From contig JAFYHN010000027.1 in NCBI GenBank assembly GCA_017539165.1, positions 1 through 64,000 on the forward strand: a stretch of 64,000 nucleotides of DNA, in the 5' to 3' direction. This stretch comes from Eubacterium sp. Lineage in GTDB: Bacteria > Bacillota > Clostridia > Lachnospirales > Lachnospiraceae. The notes below the pieces were generated by a model. The model saw only the letters and a list, made by a program, of their open reading frames with translations. It did not search any database and was not told the origin of the DNA. Made by a program: the position numbers and the translations under genes. This document shows positions 1-6,971 of the stretch, one piece after another. The first letter of the stretch is position 1. Each line of letters opens with the position of its first letter.

Positions 1-12
1 ATGTTAGATTAC

Positions 13-254
13 TACACCGAAAGGTGTGTTACTTGTTAAGTTGATTGAACCGCCGTGTACCGAACGGTACGCACGGTGGTGTGAGAGGTCGGAATTTCTC
101 AATTAAGAGAAATTCCTCCTACTCGATTGTAATAGGAAACTGCGTCTCCTATTACACAAAAAACGCTCCGCTGAGGGTGCGTCTCGGCGCGATAGGAAGA
201 TAGTTGCCTGCGGCAACACGCGCCTCGCGCGGAGAGTGTCGCAAGCGACACTCT
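13..254. repeat. Cluster of five perfect or near-perfect hairpins plus one bulged hairpin
   Basis: Six inverted repeats lie almost end to end in non-coding DNA. They are 13-28 (ACACC stem with a GAAA tetraloop), 49-80 (long GC-rich stem with a small bulge), 91-116 (ten-base stem around AATTAA), 128-156 (TGTAATAGGA and its complement), 203-217 (GTTGCC stem) and 233-254 (GAGTGTCGC, AA, GCGACACTC). No reading frame of quality crosses them. They could be structured RNA, stacked terminators of an upstream gene outside the window, or repeats of mobile origin. The stems are seen directly; the role is unknown. Confidence 0.6.
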
Positions 255-260
255 TAGTTC

Positions 261-289
261 TTGACCTGAAGTATATAGAAGTATATAAT
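261..289 (+). promoter_or_regulatory. Sigma-70-type promoter for the AAA ATPase gene
   Basis: A TTGACC -35 box (261-266) and a perfect TATAAT -10 box (284-289) are separated by exactly 17 bp. The predicted transcript starts near 296 and has a leader of about 70 nt made almost entirely of AGTATATA repeats. Confidence 0.65.
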
Positions 290-364
290 GAAAACGAAAG
301 TATATAGAAGTATATAAGAAAATATAAAGTATATAAAAGTATGGAAAGTATATAGGAGTATATA
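270..364 (+). repeat. Helically spaced array of AGTATATA octamers
   Basis: Seven exact AGTATATA copies start at 270, 280, 299, 309, 328, 347 and 357, and a degenerate copy (AGTATGGA) starts at 338. Successive copies are 10 or 19 bp apart, so all fall on a grid of about 9.7 bp, close to one DNA turn. The first two overlap the promoter spacer and -10 box; the last ends three bases before the start codon. This could be an operator array for a multimeric DNA-binding protein, an intrinsically bent promoter, or a repeated RNA element in the leader. Confidence 0.7.
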
Positions 365-367
365 AAG

Positions 368-1408
368 ATGAATAATAATCCTTTTTCAATAGCCTTTGGT
401 AAAAAACCATATCAATATATCGAACGGGAATTGATCTATGATGAAATAATGAATGATTTAAATGCAGAAATCATTCAGAATCAATGCTTTATGCTTTCAG
501 GAGTTAGAGGTTCTGGAAAGACTGTAACGATGACAAATATTGAGAATAGACTTAGAGATAGTAAAGACTGGATAGTCATAGGTCTCAATGTAGAAAGGAA
601 TATGCTTGAGAGTCTTGTTGCAAAACTATATGATACCAATAAACTTAAAAAAGGATTCTGGGATGCGAGTATAAATCTATCTACTTTTGGAATAGGTGCT
701 GTTGTCAAAAACATTCCACCTGTTGCTGATATAGAATCTGCGTTAGAGATAATGCTTAAAGAGATAAAGAAACAGGGAAAGAGATTATTGGTAACGGTTG
801 ACGAGGTGTTTAATTCAAAGACAGTTAGGGAATTTGCCAGCACATTTCAGATAATGATCAGACAGGATCTGCCTATATTTTTGTTGATGGCCGGATTATA
901 TGAAAATATCCATAGTCTTGAAGATGAAAAAAATCTTACTTTTTTATATCGTGCACCAAAATACCATATGACGCCTCTAAGTCCGATGTTGATCAAGCAA
1001 AGTTATAAAACAATACTCGGAGTTAGTGAAGATGTAGCAGAAGAGATGGCTGATCTGACAAAAGGATATCCATTTGCATATCAGGCACTTGGAAAGTATG
1101 TATGGGAGAGTGAAAAGAAATCTATTACTGATGATGTGATCATTAAATATGATAATGCATTGGAAATGTATTCATACAATAAAATATGGGATGAAATGTC
1201 TGAAATGGATCGATTCTATATGTCGTTCATTGTAAAAAAAGAAGAGATGAAAACAAGTGAATTATTGGAAAGGTCAGGGAAAAATAAAAATGAGTTTTCT
1301 CAGTATAAGACAAGATTATCAGAGAAAGGTGTTATAGATACAAGTAAACGAGGGATAATAACGGTTCCATTACCAAGGTTTAGAGAATTTGTAGAGAGAA
1401 AGATATAA
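368..1408 (+). CDS. AAA family ATPase, AAA_16/STAND-like, with C-terminal winged helix
   Basis: A 346-residue P-loop ATPase. The Walker A motif GVRGSGKT lies at residues 45-52 and a Walker B (LLVTVDE) ends at D145-E146. The C-terminal 90 residues look like the winged-helix region of the AAA_16/archaeal-ATPase-like family found on bacterial chromosomes and mobile elements. No membrane segment or signal peptide is visible, so it should be cytosolic. The start follows GGAG at 355-358. The gene is alone under its own promoter, with the AGTATATA array running up to its start codon, which suggests autoregulation or control by a dedicated repressor. The cellular role is unknown; ATP binding is well supported, the family assignment moderately. 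Confidence 0.75.
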   Translation: MNNNPFSIAFGKKPYQYIERELIYDEIMNDLNAEIIQNQCFMLSGVRGSGKTVTMTNIENRLRDSKDWIVIGLNVERNMLESLVAKLYDTNKLKKGFWDASINLSTFGIGAVVKNIPPVADIESALEIMLKEIKKQGKRLLVTVDEVFNSKTVREFASTFQIMIRQDLPIFLLMAGLYENIHSLEDEKNLTFLYRAPKYHMTPLSPMLIKQSYKTILGVSEDVAEEMADLTKGYPFAYQALGKYVWESEKKSITDDVIIKYDNALEMYSYNKIWDEMSEMDRFYMSFIVKKEEMKTSELLERSGKNKNEFSQYKTRLSEKGVIDTSKRGIITVPLPRFREFVERKI

Positions 1409-1449
1409 TGTCACTAACAAAAAAATACTAGAAAAGGAGACTGATTAAA

Positions 1450-1926
1450 ATGAGCAACATAGTTTACGACACAGCAAATAAGGACGATATAGCAGAACTT
1501 GTAAGACTTAGGATAGCTTATATGATCGATGATTTTGGAAGTATTACCGAAGCTGAGAAAGCAGCGATGGAGAAACAACTCCCGGATTATTTTCAGAGAA
1601 AGCTTGGTACTGAGCTTATTGCATTTGTAGCAAGAGCAGAAGGAAAACTTGTAGCTGCGGCTTATCTTCTCATCATGGAGAAACCGGCGAATCCATTTTT
1701 CCCAAATGGATTGGATAGTGAGGTTCTTAGTGTTTATACTGAAGAGGAGTATAGAGGAAAAGGAATCTGTACTCAGCTCATGAAAAACATGATCGCATAT
1801 GCAAAAGAACACGAGCTCAGTCGTATAGATCTTGTAGCAACAGAAGATGGGTATCCGATATATAAGAAACTTGGATTTGAAGACAGGGTTCAGAAATATA
1901 TAGATATGAGAATGAAGCTGATATAG
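1450..1926 (+). CDS. GNAT family N-acetyltransferase
   Basis: A 158-residue single-domain GNAT protein. The acetyl-CoA pyrophosphate-binding loop of motif A is visible as YRGKGIC near residue 98, preceded by the beta-4 strand EVLSVYTEEEY and followed by the typical C-terminal YPIYKKLGFE element. Length is normal for the family. The start is supported by AAAGGAG about 10 bases upstream. It lies 41 bp after the AAA ATPase on the same strand and may be cotranscribed with it. The acceptor substrate cannot be read from the sequence. Confidence 0.85.
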   Translation: MSNIVYDTANKDDIAELVRLRIAYMIDDFGSITEAEKAAMEKQLPDYFQRKLGTELIAFVARAEGKLVAAAYLLIMEKPANPFFPNGLDSEVLSVYTEEEYRGKGICTQLMKNMIAYAKEHELSRIDLVATEDGYPIYKKLGFEDRVQKYIDMRMKLI

Positions 1927-1982
1927 TATATAGATTATTGGTTTGATACTAAATGGCAATACGCAAAAGTGTTGCATTTTTC

Positions 1983-2011
1983 TTGACAAACAGAAACCGT
2001 ATAAATATAAT
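1983..2011 (+). promoter_or_regulatory. Full-consensus sigma-70 promoter of the CobW-type gene
   Basis: TTGACA (1983-1988), a 17-bp spacer and TATAAT (2006-2011) match both consensus hexamers perfectly. TGTTGCA-like words flank it at about 1969-1976 and 2021-2029 and could be operator halves, since CobW-family genes are often metal-regulated. The operator suggestion is inference. Confidence 0.75.
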
Positions 2012-2060
2012 AAATGCGACTTTGTTGCAAATTGGATTTATATATGAACGGAGAATTGTT

Positions 2061-3170
2061 ATGTCAAAGAGAGAAGTACCTATAGTAATACTTACCGGCT
2101 ATCTTGGTTCAGGTAAGACAACCCTTATGCAGAATATCTTAAAGCAGGAAAAGAGAAAGATTGCACTTATCGTAAATGATATGGGAAGCGTAAACATAGA
2201 TGCGTCTATTCTGAACAAACACAGGAATCAGGTTGTACAGATAGAGATGGTCGAGATGCAGAACGGTTGTATCTGCTGTACTCTTCGTGATGAATTCATG
2301 ACTGAGATCGAGCGTCTGTCTCAGGATAAAAGCATAGAAGCAATATTCGTAGAGGCTTCTGGAATCAGTGAGCCATCTTCGATAGCAGGGGCATTTCTTA
2401 ATTATGAGGAAATGACACCTGATACGAGAGTTTATCTGAAGAGCGTTGTATCAGTCGTAGATGCAGACAGAATCTATCGTGAATTCCTTCATGATCTTAT
2501 GCTTGAAGAGGAAAGAGAAGATGAAGATGTCATCAACCTTATCATGGATCAGATAGAATTCTGTAATCTGATGATACTTAATAAGATAGATCTTCTTAAT
2601 GAAGAACAGCTGGATGAAGTAAAGGTTGGCCTGAGAAATATTCAGCAGGACGCTGAGATCATTTCTTGTTCACATGGAGATGTGGATCTTGATGTGATTC
2701 TGGACCGTGAAGATTTTGACTTCGAAGAAGTTGAAGCATTCAGTGCTGTTCAGAAGGCTCTGAATAAATGCGAACATGATGATGAGAAAGCCTGTGTAGA
2801 TGAGTACGGAATCTCTTCATTTGTATTCGAAGAAAAAAGACCTTTCAACAGAGAGGCCTTCAATAAATTTGTGGATGAATATCCAACTACTTTGATCAGA
2901 ACAAAGGGTTATATCTGGTTTTCAGATGACTGGGATCACATACAGCTCTTCGAACAGGCAGGCAGAAATGCTACAGTTACGGAGGTTTCTGAATGGGTTT
3001 CTGCATGGCCTGAAGAAGAACTGGATCCGATTGTAAATGACTTCCCAGACATTATGGAAGACTGGGATGAAACTTACGGTGATAGATGTAATCAGGTAGT
3101 CTTCATCGGGAAGGACTACGAGAAATCTGAGATCGTAAAGCTGCTATATGATTGTATAGAGAAAGAGTAG
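2061..3170 (+). CDS. CobW/G3E family GTP-binding metallochaperone
   Basis: A 369-residue G3E P-loop GTPase. Walker A is GYLGSGKTT near residues 13-21 and the family's metal-binding CxCC motif is present as C70-I-C72-C73. A switch region with VEASGISEP and the NKID guanine-specificity motif follow, and a C-terminal CobW_C-like domain ends the protein. G3E GTPases load or traffic metals (zinc, cobalt, nickel) into client proteins, using GTP. An in-frame ATG at 1953 would add 36 residues but lies upstream of the consensus promoter, so 2061 with GGAG just before it is the better start. The last 68 bp overlap the oppositely oriented MATE gene. The metal is unknown; zinc is a guess. Confidence 0.88.
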   Translation: MSKREVPIVILTGYLGSGKTTLMQNILKQEKRKIALIVNDMGSVNIDASILNKHRNQVVQIEMVEMQNGCICCTLRDEFMTEIERLSQDKSIEAIFVEASGISEPSSIAGAFLNYEEMTPDTRVYLKSVVSVVDADRIYREFLHDLMLEEEREDEDVINLIMDQIEFCNLMILNKIDLLNEEQLDEVKVGLRNIQQDAEIISCSHGDVDLDVILDREDFDFEEVEAFSAVQKALNKCEHDDEKACVDEYGISSFVFEEKRPFNREAFNKFVDEYPTTLIRTKGYIWFSDDWDHIQLFEQAGRNATVTEVSEWVSAWPEEELDPIVNDFPDIMEDWDETYGDRCNQVVFIGKDYEKSEIVKLLYDCIEKE

Positions 3171-4521
3171 CTGTTGTATTTTTATCAGCTATCTTATGAT
3201 GGAGATGTCTGTAGTATCTGAGCCATGCAGTAGCACCGCTTAGAAACCAGACGACTCCGGCTGATAACCATATGCCATATTCACCCATTCCCATATATTT
3301 GGTCATGAGTATCGGGATTGTAAATCTTCCGATAACTTCGATAATACCGTTAAACAGTGCAAAGAATGCATCACCTACTCCTGTAAGCACTCCACGGACT
3401 ACATAGATAGTTCCGAGTGCCACATAGAAAAGGCTGGTTGCGCGAAGCCCCATAGTTCCGAGCGCGATAACTTCAGGATCTGATATGAAGAGAGAAGTTA
3501 TAGCTCCACCAAAGAACTGCATAAGCGCTACCATGGCTACTGAAACAGTTACCATGATAAGGAAGCCTTTTTTGTATCCCATATATACTCGGTCAAGTTT
3601 CTTGGCACCATAGTTCTGACCGCAATAGGTTGCCAGTGATGCACCAAGTGTTGCATATGGCTGATGAATAAACTGTTCAATTCTGTTAGTGGCTGTGAAA
3701 GCAGCCACTACTTTTGTTCCATAGGAATTTACAATACGCTGTACAGCCATAGATGATACGGCTATAAGGGCGAACTGAAGAGACATAGGAACTCCAAGGC
3801 GGATAACTTTGTATGACATTTTCGATGAAAGTACAAAGTCCTGCCTTTTTAGTTTGAAATATGGATTCTTCTTATATGCGTAGATTCCACAACTGATAGC
3901 TGAAATAAACTGGGAGATTACAGTTGCCAGTGCGGCTCCCATGATTCCCATGTTGAAGAAATATACCAGGATTATATCCATGATTACATTTACAACAGTT
4001 GACAGTATAAGGAAATACAGCGGGGATTTGGAATCACCCAAAGCACGCAGCATAGAAGAGATGTAATTGTATATTGATACAAACAGAAGTCCTATACACA
4101 TGAAACGTACATACATCGTAGAATCAGCTATGATATTTTCTGGCGTGCTAAGAACACGTAGCAGTGCCGGTGCCGATATGAAGCCGATCAGTCCAAAGAT
4201 GATCGGAAAAAGAAACATGATGAAACCTGTATTAACGATACAGTTTTTAACTTTAGCTTCATCATGTGCACCGTAATATTGTGATGCTATAATACCGCCG
4301 CCGCTTCCGATTCCGTTACATAGTGCGAAAAATAAAAAGGTAATAGAAGCTGTTGCACCGACTGACGCGAGGGCGTCTGCTCCCACAAATCGTCCGACGA
4401 TGATGGAATCGGCGATATTATAAACTTGCTGAAAAATATTCCCTATAAGTGAGGGAATTGCGAAAAGAATTATATGCTTTACCGGATTGCCGGTAGTCAT
4501 ATCCATTGTATTATCTTTCAT
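3103..4521 (-). CDS. MATE family multidrug/cation efflux transporter
   Basis: A 472-residue integral membrane protein with about twelve hydrophobic segments and the two-fold MATE architecture. The N-terminus (TTGNPVKHIILFAIPSLIG) is typical of the NorM/DinF-type clostridial MATE group (TIGR00797-like). It probably exports cationic compounds in exchange for Na+ or H+ across the cytoplasmic membrane. The start is taken at the first ATG, preceded by AAGG; an ATG five codons on is also possible. The C-terminus is some 20 residues longer than usual and runs into the 3' end of the CobW-type gene on the other strand, leaving no room for a terminator between the convergent genes. Confidence 0.9.
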   Translation of the reverse strand: MKDNTMDMTTGNPVKHIILFAIPSLIGNIFQQVYNIADSIIVGRFVGADALASVGATASITFLFFALCNGIGSGGGIIASQYYGAHDEAKVKNCIVNTGFIMFLFPIIFGLIGFISAPALLRVLSTPENIIADSTMYVRFMCIGLLFVSIYNYISSMLRALGDSKSPLYFLILSTVVNVIMDIILVYFFNMGIMGAALATVISQFISAISCGIYAYKKNPYFKLKRQDFVLSSKMSYKVIRLGVPMSLQFALIAVSSMAVQRIVNSYGTKVVAAFTATNRIEQFIHQPYATLGASLATYCGQNYGAKKLDRVYMGYKKGFLIMVTVSVAMVALMQFFGGAITSLFISDPEVIALGTMGLRATSLFYVALGTIYVVRGVLTGVGDAFFALFNGIIEVIGRFTIPILMTKYMGMGEYGIWLSAGVVWFLSGATAWLRYYRHLHHKIADKNTTATLSLYNHIAALRSQISRSPSR

Positions 4522-4782
4522 ATCTAATCCTTACTTTTTACTTACTCTCATCCCAAATCAATTCCTCTTGTTTTCGTGTACAGTAATATACGTCGCTTTT
4601 TTTATTTCTTCTTCTCAAAATATGACTTTGTGATTATCAATTTTTGTCTGGAAGGGTTTTCTGGTTTTGATCGGAAGTAATTAAATCCCCAACATTGATA
4701 AGAATGCTGTCAAATTATATAAGATAAAAAATAAATAGTATGATATAATGTAATGTGGATTTTAAGGGGGAAAGGAGTTCTT
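4522..4782. promoter_or_regulatory. Divergent intergenic region with extended -10 promoter
   Basis: This 261-bp AT-rich gap separates the divergent MATE and AraC genes. On the plus strand TGATATAAT (4741-4749) is an extended -10 element (TGn plus perfect TATAAT) with no clear -35 box. It would start the AraC transcript near 4756, with AAAGGAG (4771-4776) as ribosome binding site. No clear promoter for MATE was recognised on the other strand. Confidence 0.55.
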
Positions 4783-5652
4783 ATGGATTTCAGTCAATAT
4801 GAAAGCTTTGATTTTAATAGTATAAGCGCATTTAATCTGTCCACGGGCTTTAAAGAAAGAAGCTATCATATGCATTGGCATTCGTATGGAGAGATTCTTA
4901 TTGTTGGTCCTGGGAAGACCAATGTGTATAAAGTTAATCAGAATACTTATAATCTCTCTGAAGGGGATTTTGTTTTGGTATGGCCGATGGAAATGCATGC
5001 AATACTTGATGCCGATAGAGAAAAGTCTCTTGTTATTCAGTTCAGCAATGCATTTGTGAATTCACTTCTTGATCTTCAGAGAATAATGCATTTCTACAGA
5101 AATCTTCACGTGATATGTGTAAATACACATCCGGATCTGACTAAAAAACTCCATGATATTGCGAAGAGAATGAGTGATTGCTATTTTGCTAATAAACCTG
5201 ACAGGGAACTGAGATGCTGTATGCTTCTTATGGAATTCATGTTAACGTTGGATGAACATAGGGAAGAATTCGTGCCTGAGATCAGTGCAGGGAATCGTGG
5301 CAAATATACCGATGACGTTATGAGAAGACTCATAATGGTAACTGATTATATAAAGAATAACCTGACTTCAGATGATCTGTCACAGGGTGCTATGGCTGAG
5401 ATGGCAGGAATAAGCAGGGATTACTTTTCGAGAATATTCAAGAACTTTACGGGAATGAATTATAGTAAATGGTTAAATATGATAAGACTAGAGAAGGCAA
5501 CAGAGCTTTTGTCTCAGAAAGATATGACTCTTACTGAAGTGGCGATGCTTTCGGGATTTCAGAGTATTCCGAGCTTCAACAGAGTATTTCGAGATGAGAA
5601 GGGTATGGCGCCTGGCGAATACAGGGCTCTGTTTGTAAGAGACGATGAATAG
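4783..5652 (+). CDS. AraC family transcriptional regulator
   Basis: A 289-residue regulator. The N-terminal half is a cupin-like sensor (MHWHSYGEILIV followed by a beta-rich region), and the C-terminal 100 residues hold the double helix-turn-helix of AraC/XylS proteins, including ISRDYFSRIFKNFTG and the signature AMLSGFQSIPSFNRVFR. The start at 4783 is preferred over an in-frame ATG ten codons upstream because AAAGGAG sits at the right distance only from 4783. It stands 59 bp before the xylanase gene on the same strand, so it probably senses a xylo-oligosaccharide and activates its neighbour. That link is inference from position. Confidence 0.9.
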   Translation: MDFSQYESFDFNSISAFNLSTGFKERSYHMHWHSYGEILIVGPGKTNVYKVNQNTYNLSEGDFVLVWPMEMHAILDADREKSLVIQFSNAFVNSLLDLQRIMHFYRNLHVICVNTHPDLTKKLHDIAKRMSDCYFANKPDRELRCCMLLMEFMLTLDEHREEFVPEISAGNRGKYTDDVMRRLIMVTDYIKNNLTSDDLSQGAMAEMAGISRDYFSRIFKNFTGMNYSKWLNMIRLEKATELLSQKDMTLTEVAMLSGFQSIPSFNRVFRDEKGMAPGEYRALFVRDDE

Positions 5653-5711
5653 ATCATTTCTTCTGACGGCAAATATAGATGAGATAAGAAGATTAAAACT
5701 GTGGAGGCGTT

Positions 5712-6923
5712 ATGGATATATCACATAGAAAAGTAAAAAAAACAATTCAGTTTAGGGATTCATCAGGTAATTCCCTGGCGAATAAAAAGATACATATAAA
5801 GCAGACGAACCACAGTTTCTTATTCGGATGTGGAGGATTTGATTTCTATCCTTATATTGAAGAAGGTGGTGAAGAAAGAAAGAAGGTTGTCGGCAAATGG
5901 CTCGATGTATTTAACTTCGGAACTCTGCCATTCTATCTCGGAACTTACGAGCCGGAAGAGGGGAAGCCAAATCAGGAACTGACGATGAAAGTAGCTGAGT
6001 ACATGAAGAGCCAGAATGTAAAAGCTAAGGGGCATCCTCTATGCTGGCACACGGTCTGTGCCGACTGGCTCATGAAATATGATAATGAAACTATACTTCG
6101 AAAACAGCTGGAGAGAATTGAACGCGAAGTTACAGTATATAAAGGTGTTGTTGATATATGGGATGTGATAAATGAAGTTGTTATCATGCCGATATTCGAT
6201 AAGTATGATAATGCCATAACAAGAATCTGTAAGGAGAAGGGCAGAGTTGCCCTTGTAAAAGAAGTATTTGAAAAAGCACACGAGTCTAATCCGGATGCGG
6301 TTCTCCTTTTGAACGATTTTAATACATCAATCAATTACGAGATATTGATCGACGGTTGTCTGAATGCCGGAGCTCCTATAAGTGCTATTGGAATACAGTC
6401 TCATCAGCATCAGGGTTATTGGGGAAAAGAAAAGTTAGAAGAGGTGTTAGACAGATTCTCAAGCTTTGGACTTCCGATACATTTTACAGAGAATACTTTA
6501 CTATCCGGGGATGCTATACCGGATTATATAGAAGACTTGAATGACTGGCAGGTAGACGAGTGGCCAAGTACTCCGGAAGGTGAGGAAAGACAGTCAAGAG
6601 AGATAGAGGAAATGTACAGAATCCTCTTTGCTCATCCGCTTGTTGAGGCTATTACGTCGTGGGATCTGAGGGACGGAGGATGGCTCAGGGCACCGAGTGG
6701 ATTCCTGAGGACAGACAACACACCTAAACCGTCATATCAAATGATTAAAAAACTTATAAAAGAAGAATGGTGGACGGATACGGTTGTAACTACAGATGAA
6801 AATGGGTTCGCATCTGTAGAGGCATTTAAAGGGGATTACTCTCTTAGTACCGATGGTATGGAAGCTTGCATAAGTATGACAGATGATAGTTCGGTAACTA
6901 TTGATATGAGGCCGATTGGATAA
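5712..6923 (+). CDS. Cytosolic GH10 endo-1,4-beta-xylanase
   Basis: A 403-residue glycoside hydrolase family 10 enzyme that cleaves beta-1,4-xylosidic bonds by a retaining mechanism. The acid/base glutamate is in WDVINE (E155) and the nucleophile in IHFTEN (E260). The substrate-binding KGHPLCWH element is at about 106-113. There is no signal peptide, so it should act inside the cell on imported xylo-oligosaccharides, as known for intracellular GH10 enzymes of rumen Butyrivibrio. A short beta-rich N-terminal segment precedes the TIM barrel. The ribosome binding site is GGAGG. It sits directly behind an AraC regulator. Confidence 0.93.
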   Translation: MDISHRKVKKTIQFRDSSGNSLANKKIHIKQTNHSFLFGCGGFDFYPYIEEGGEERKKVVGKWLDVFNFGTLPFYLGTYEPEEGKPNQELTMKVAEYMKSQNVKAKGHPLCWHTVCADWLMKYDNETILRKQLERIEREVTVYKGVVDIWDVINEVVIMPIFDKYDNAITRICKEKGRVALVKEVFEKAHESNPDAVLLLNDFNTSINYEILIDGCLNAGAPISAIGIQSHQHQGYWGKEKLEEVLDRFSSFGLPIHFTENTLLSGDAIPDYIEDLNDWQVDEWPSTPEGEERQSREIEEMYRILFAHPLVEAITSWDLRDGGWLRAPSGFLRTDNTPKPSYQMIKKLIKEEWWTDTVVTTDENGFASVEAFKGDYSLSTDGMEACISMTDDSSVTIDMRPIG

Positions 6924-6931
6924 AAAGGTAT

Positions 6932-6940
6932 TGTTATACT
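6932..6940 (+). promoter_or_regulatory. Extended -10 promoter of the DUF2339-type gene
   Basis: TGTTATACT (TGn plus TATACT) lies nine bases after the xylanase stop codon and 31 bases before the next start codon. No good -35 box is seen. GGGAGGGG at about 6960 is the ribosome binding site. Confidence 0.45.
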
Positions 6941-6971
6941 AACAGTAAGTTAATGTAATGGGAGGGGTTAA

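Noticed and set aside
270..364. CRISPR-like array
   Set aside because: The repeated unit is only 8 bp with 2- or 11-base gaps, and no cas genes are present.
1953..2060. 36-residue N-terminal extension of the CobW-type protein
   Set aside because: It spans a consensus promoter (1983-2011) and a start with GGAG exists at 2061, where the conserved family N-terminus begins.
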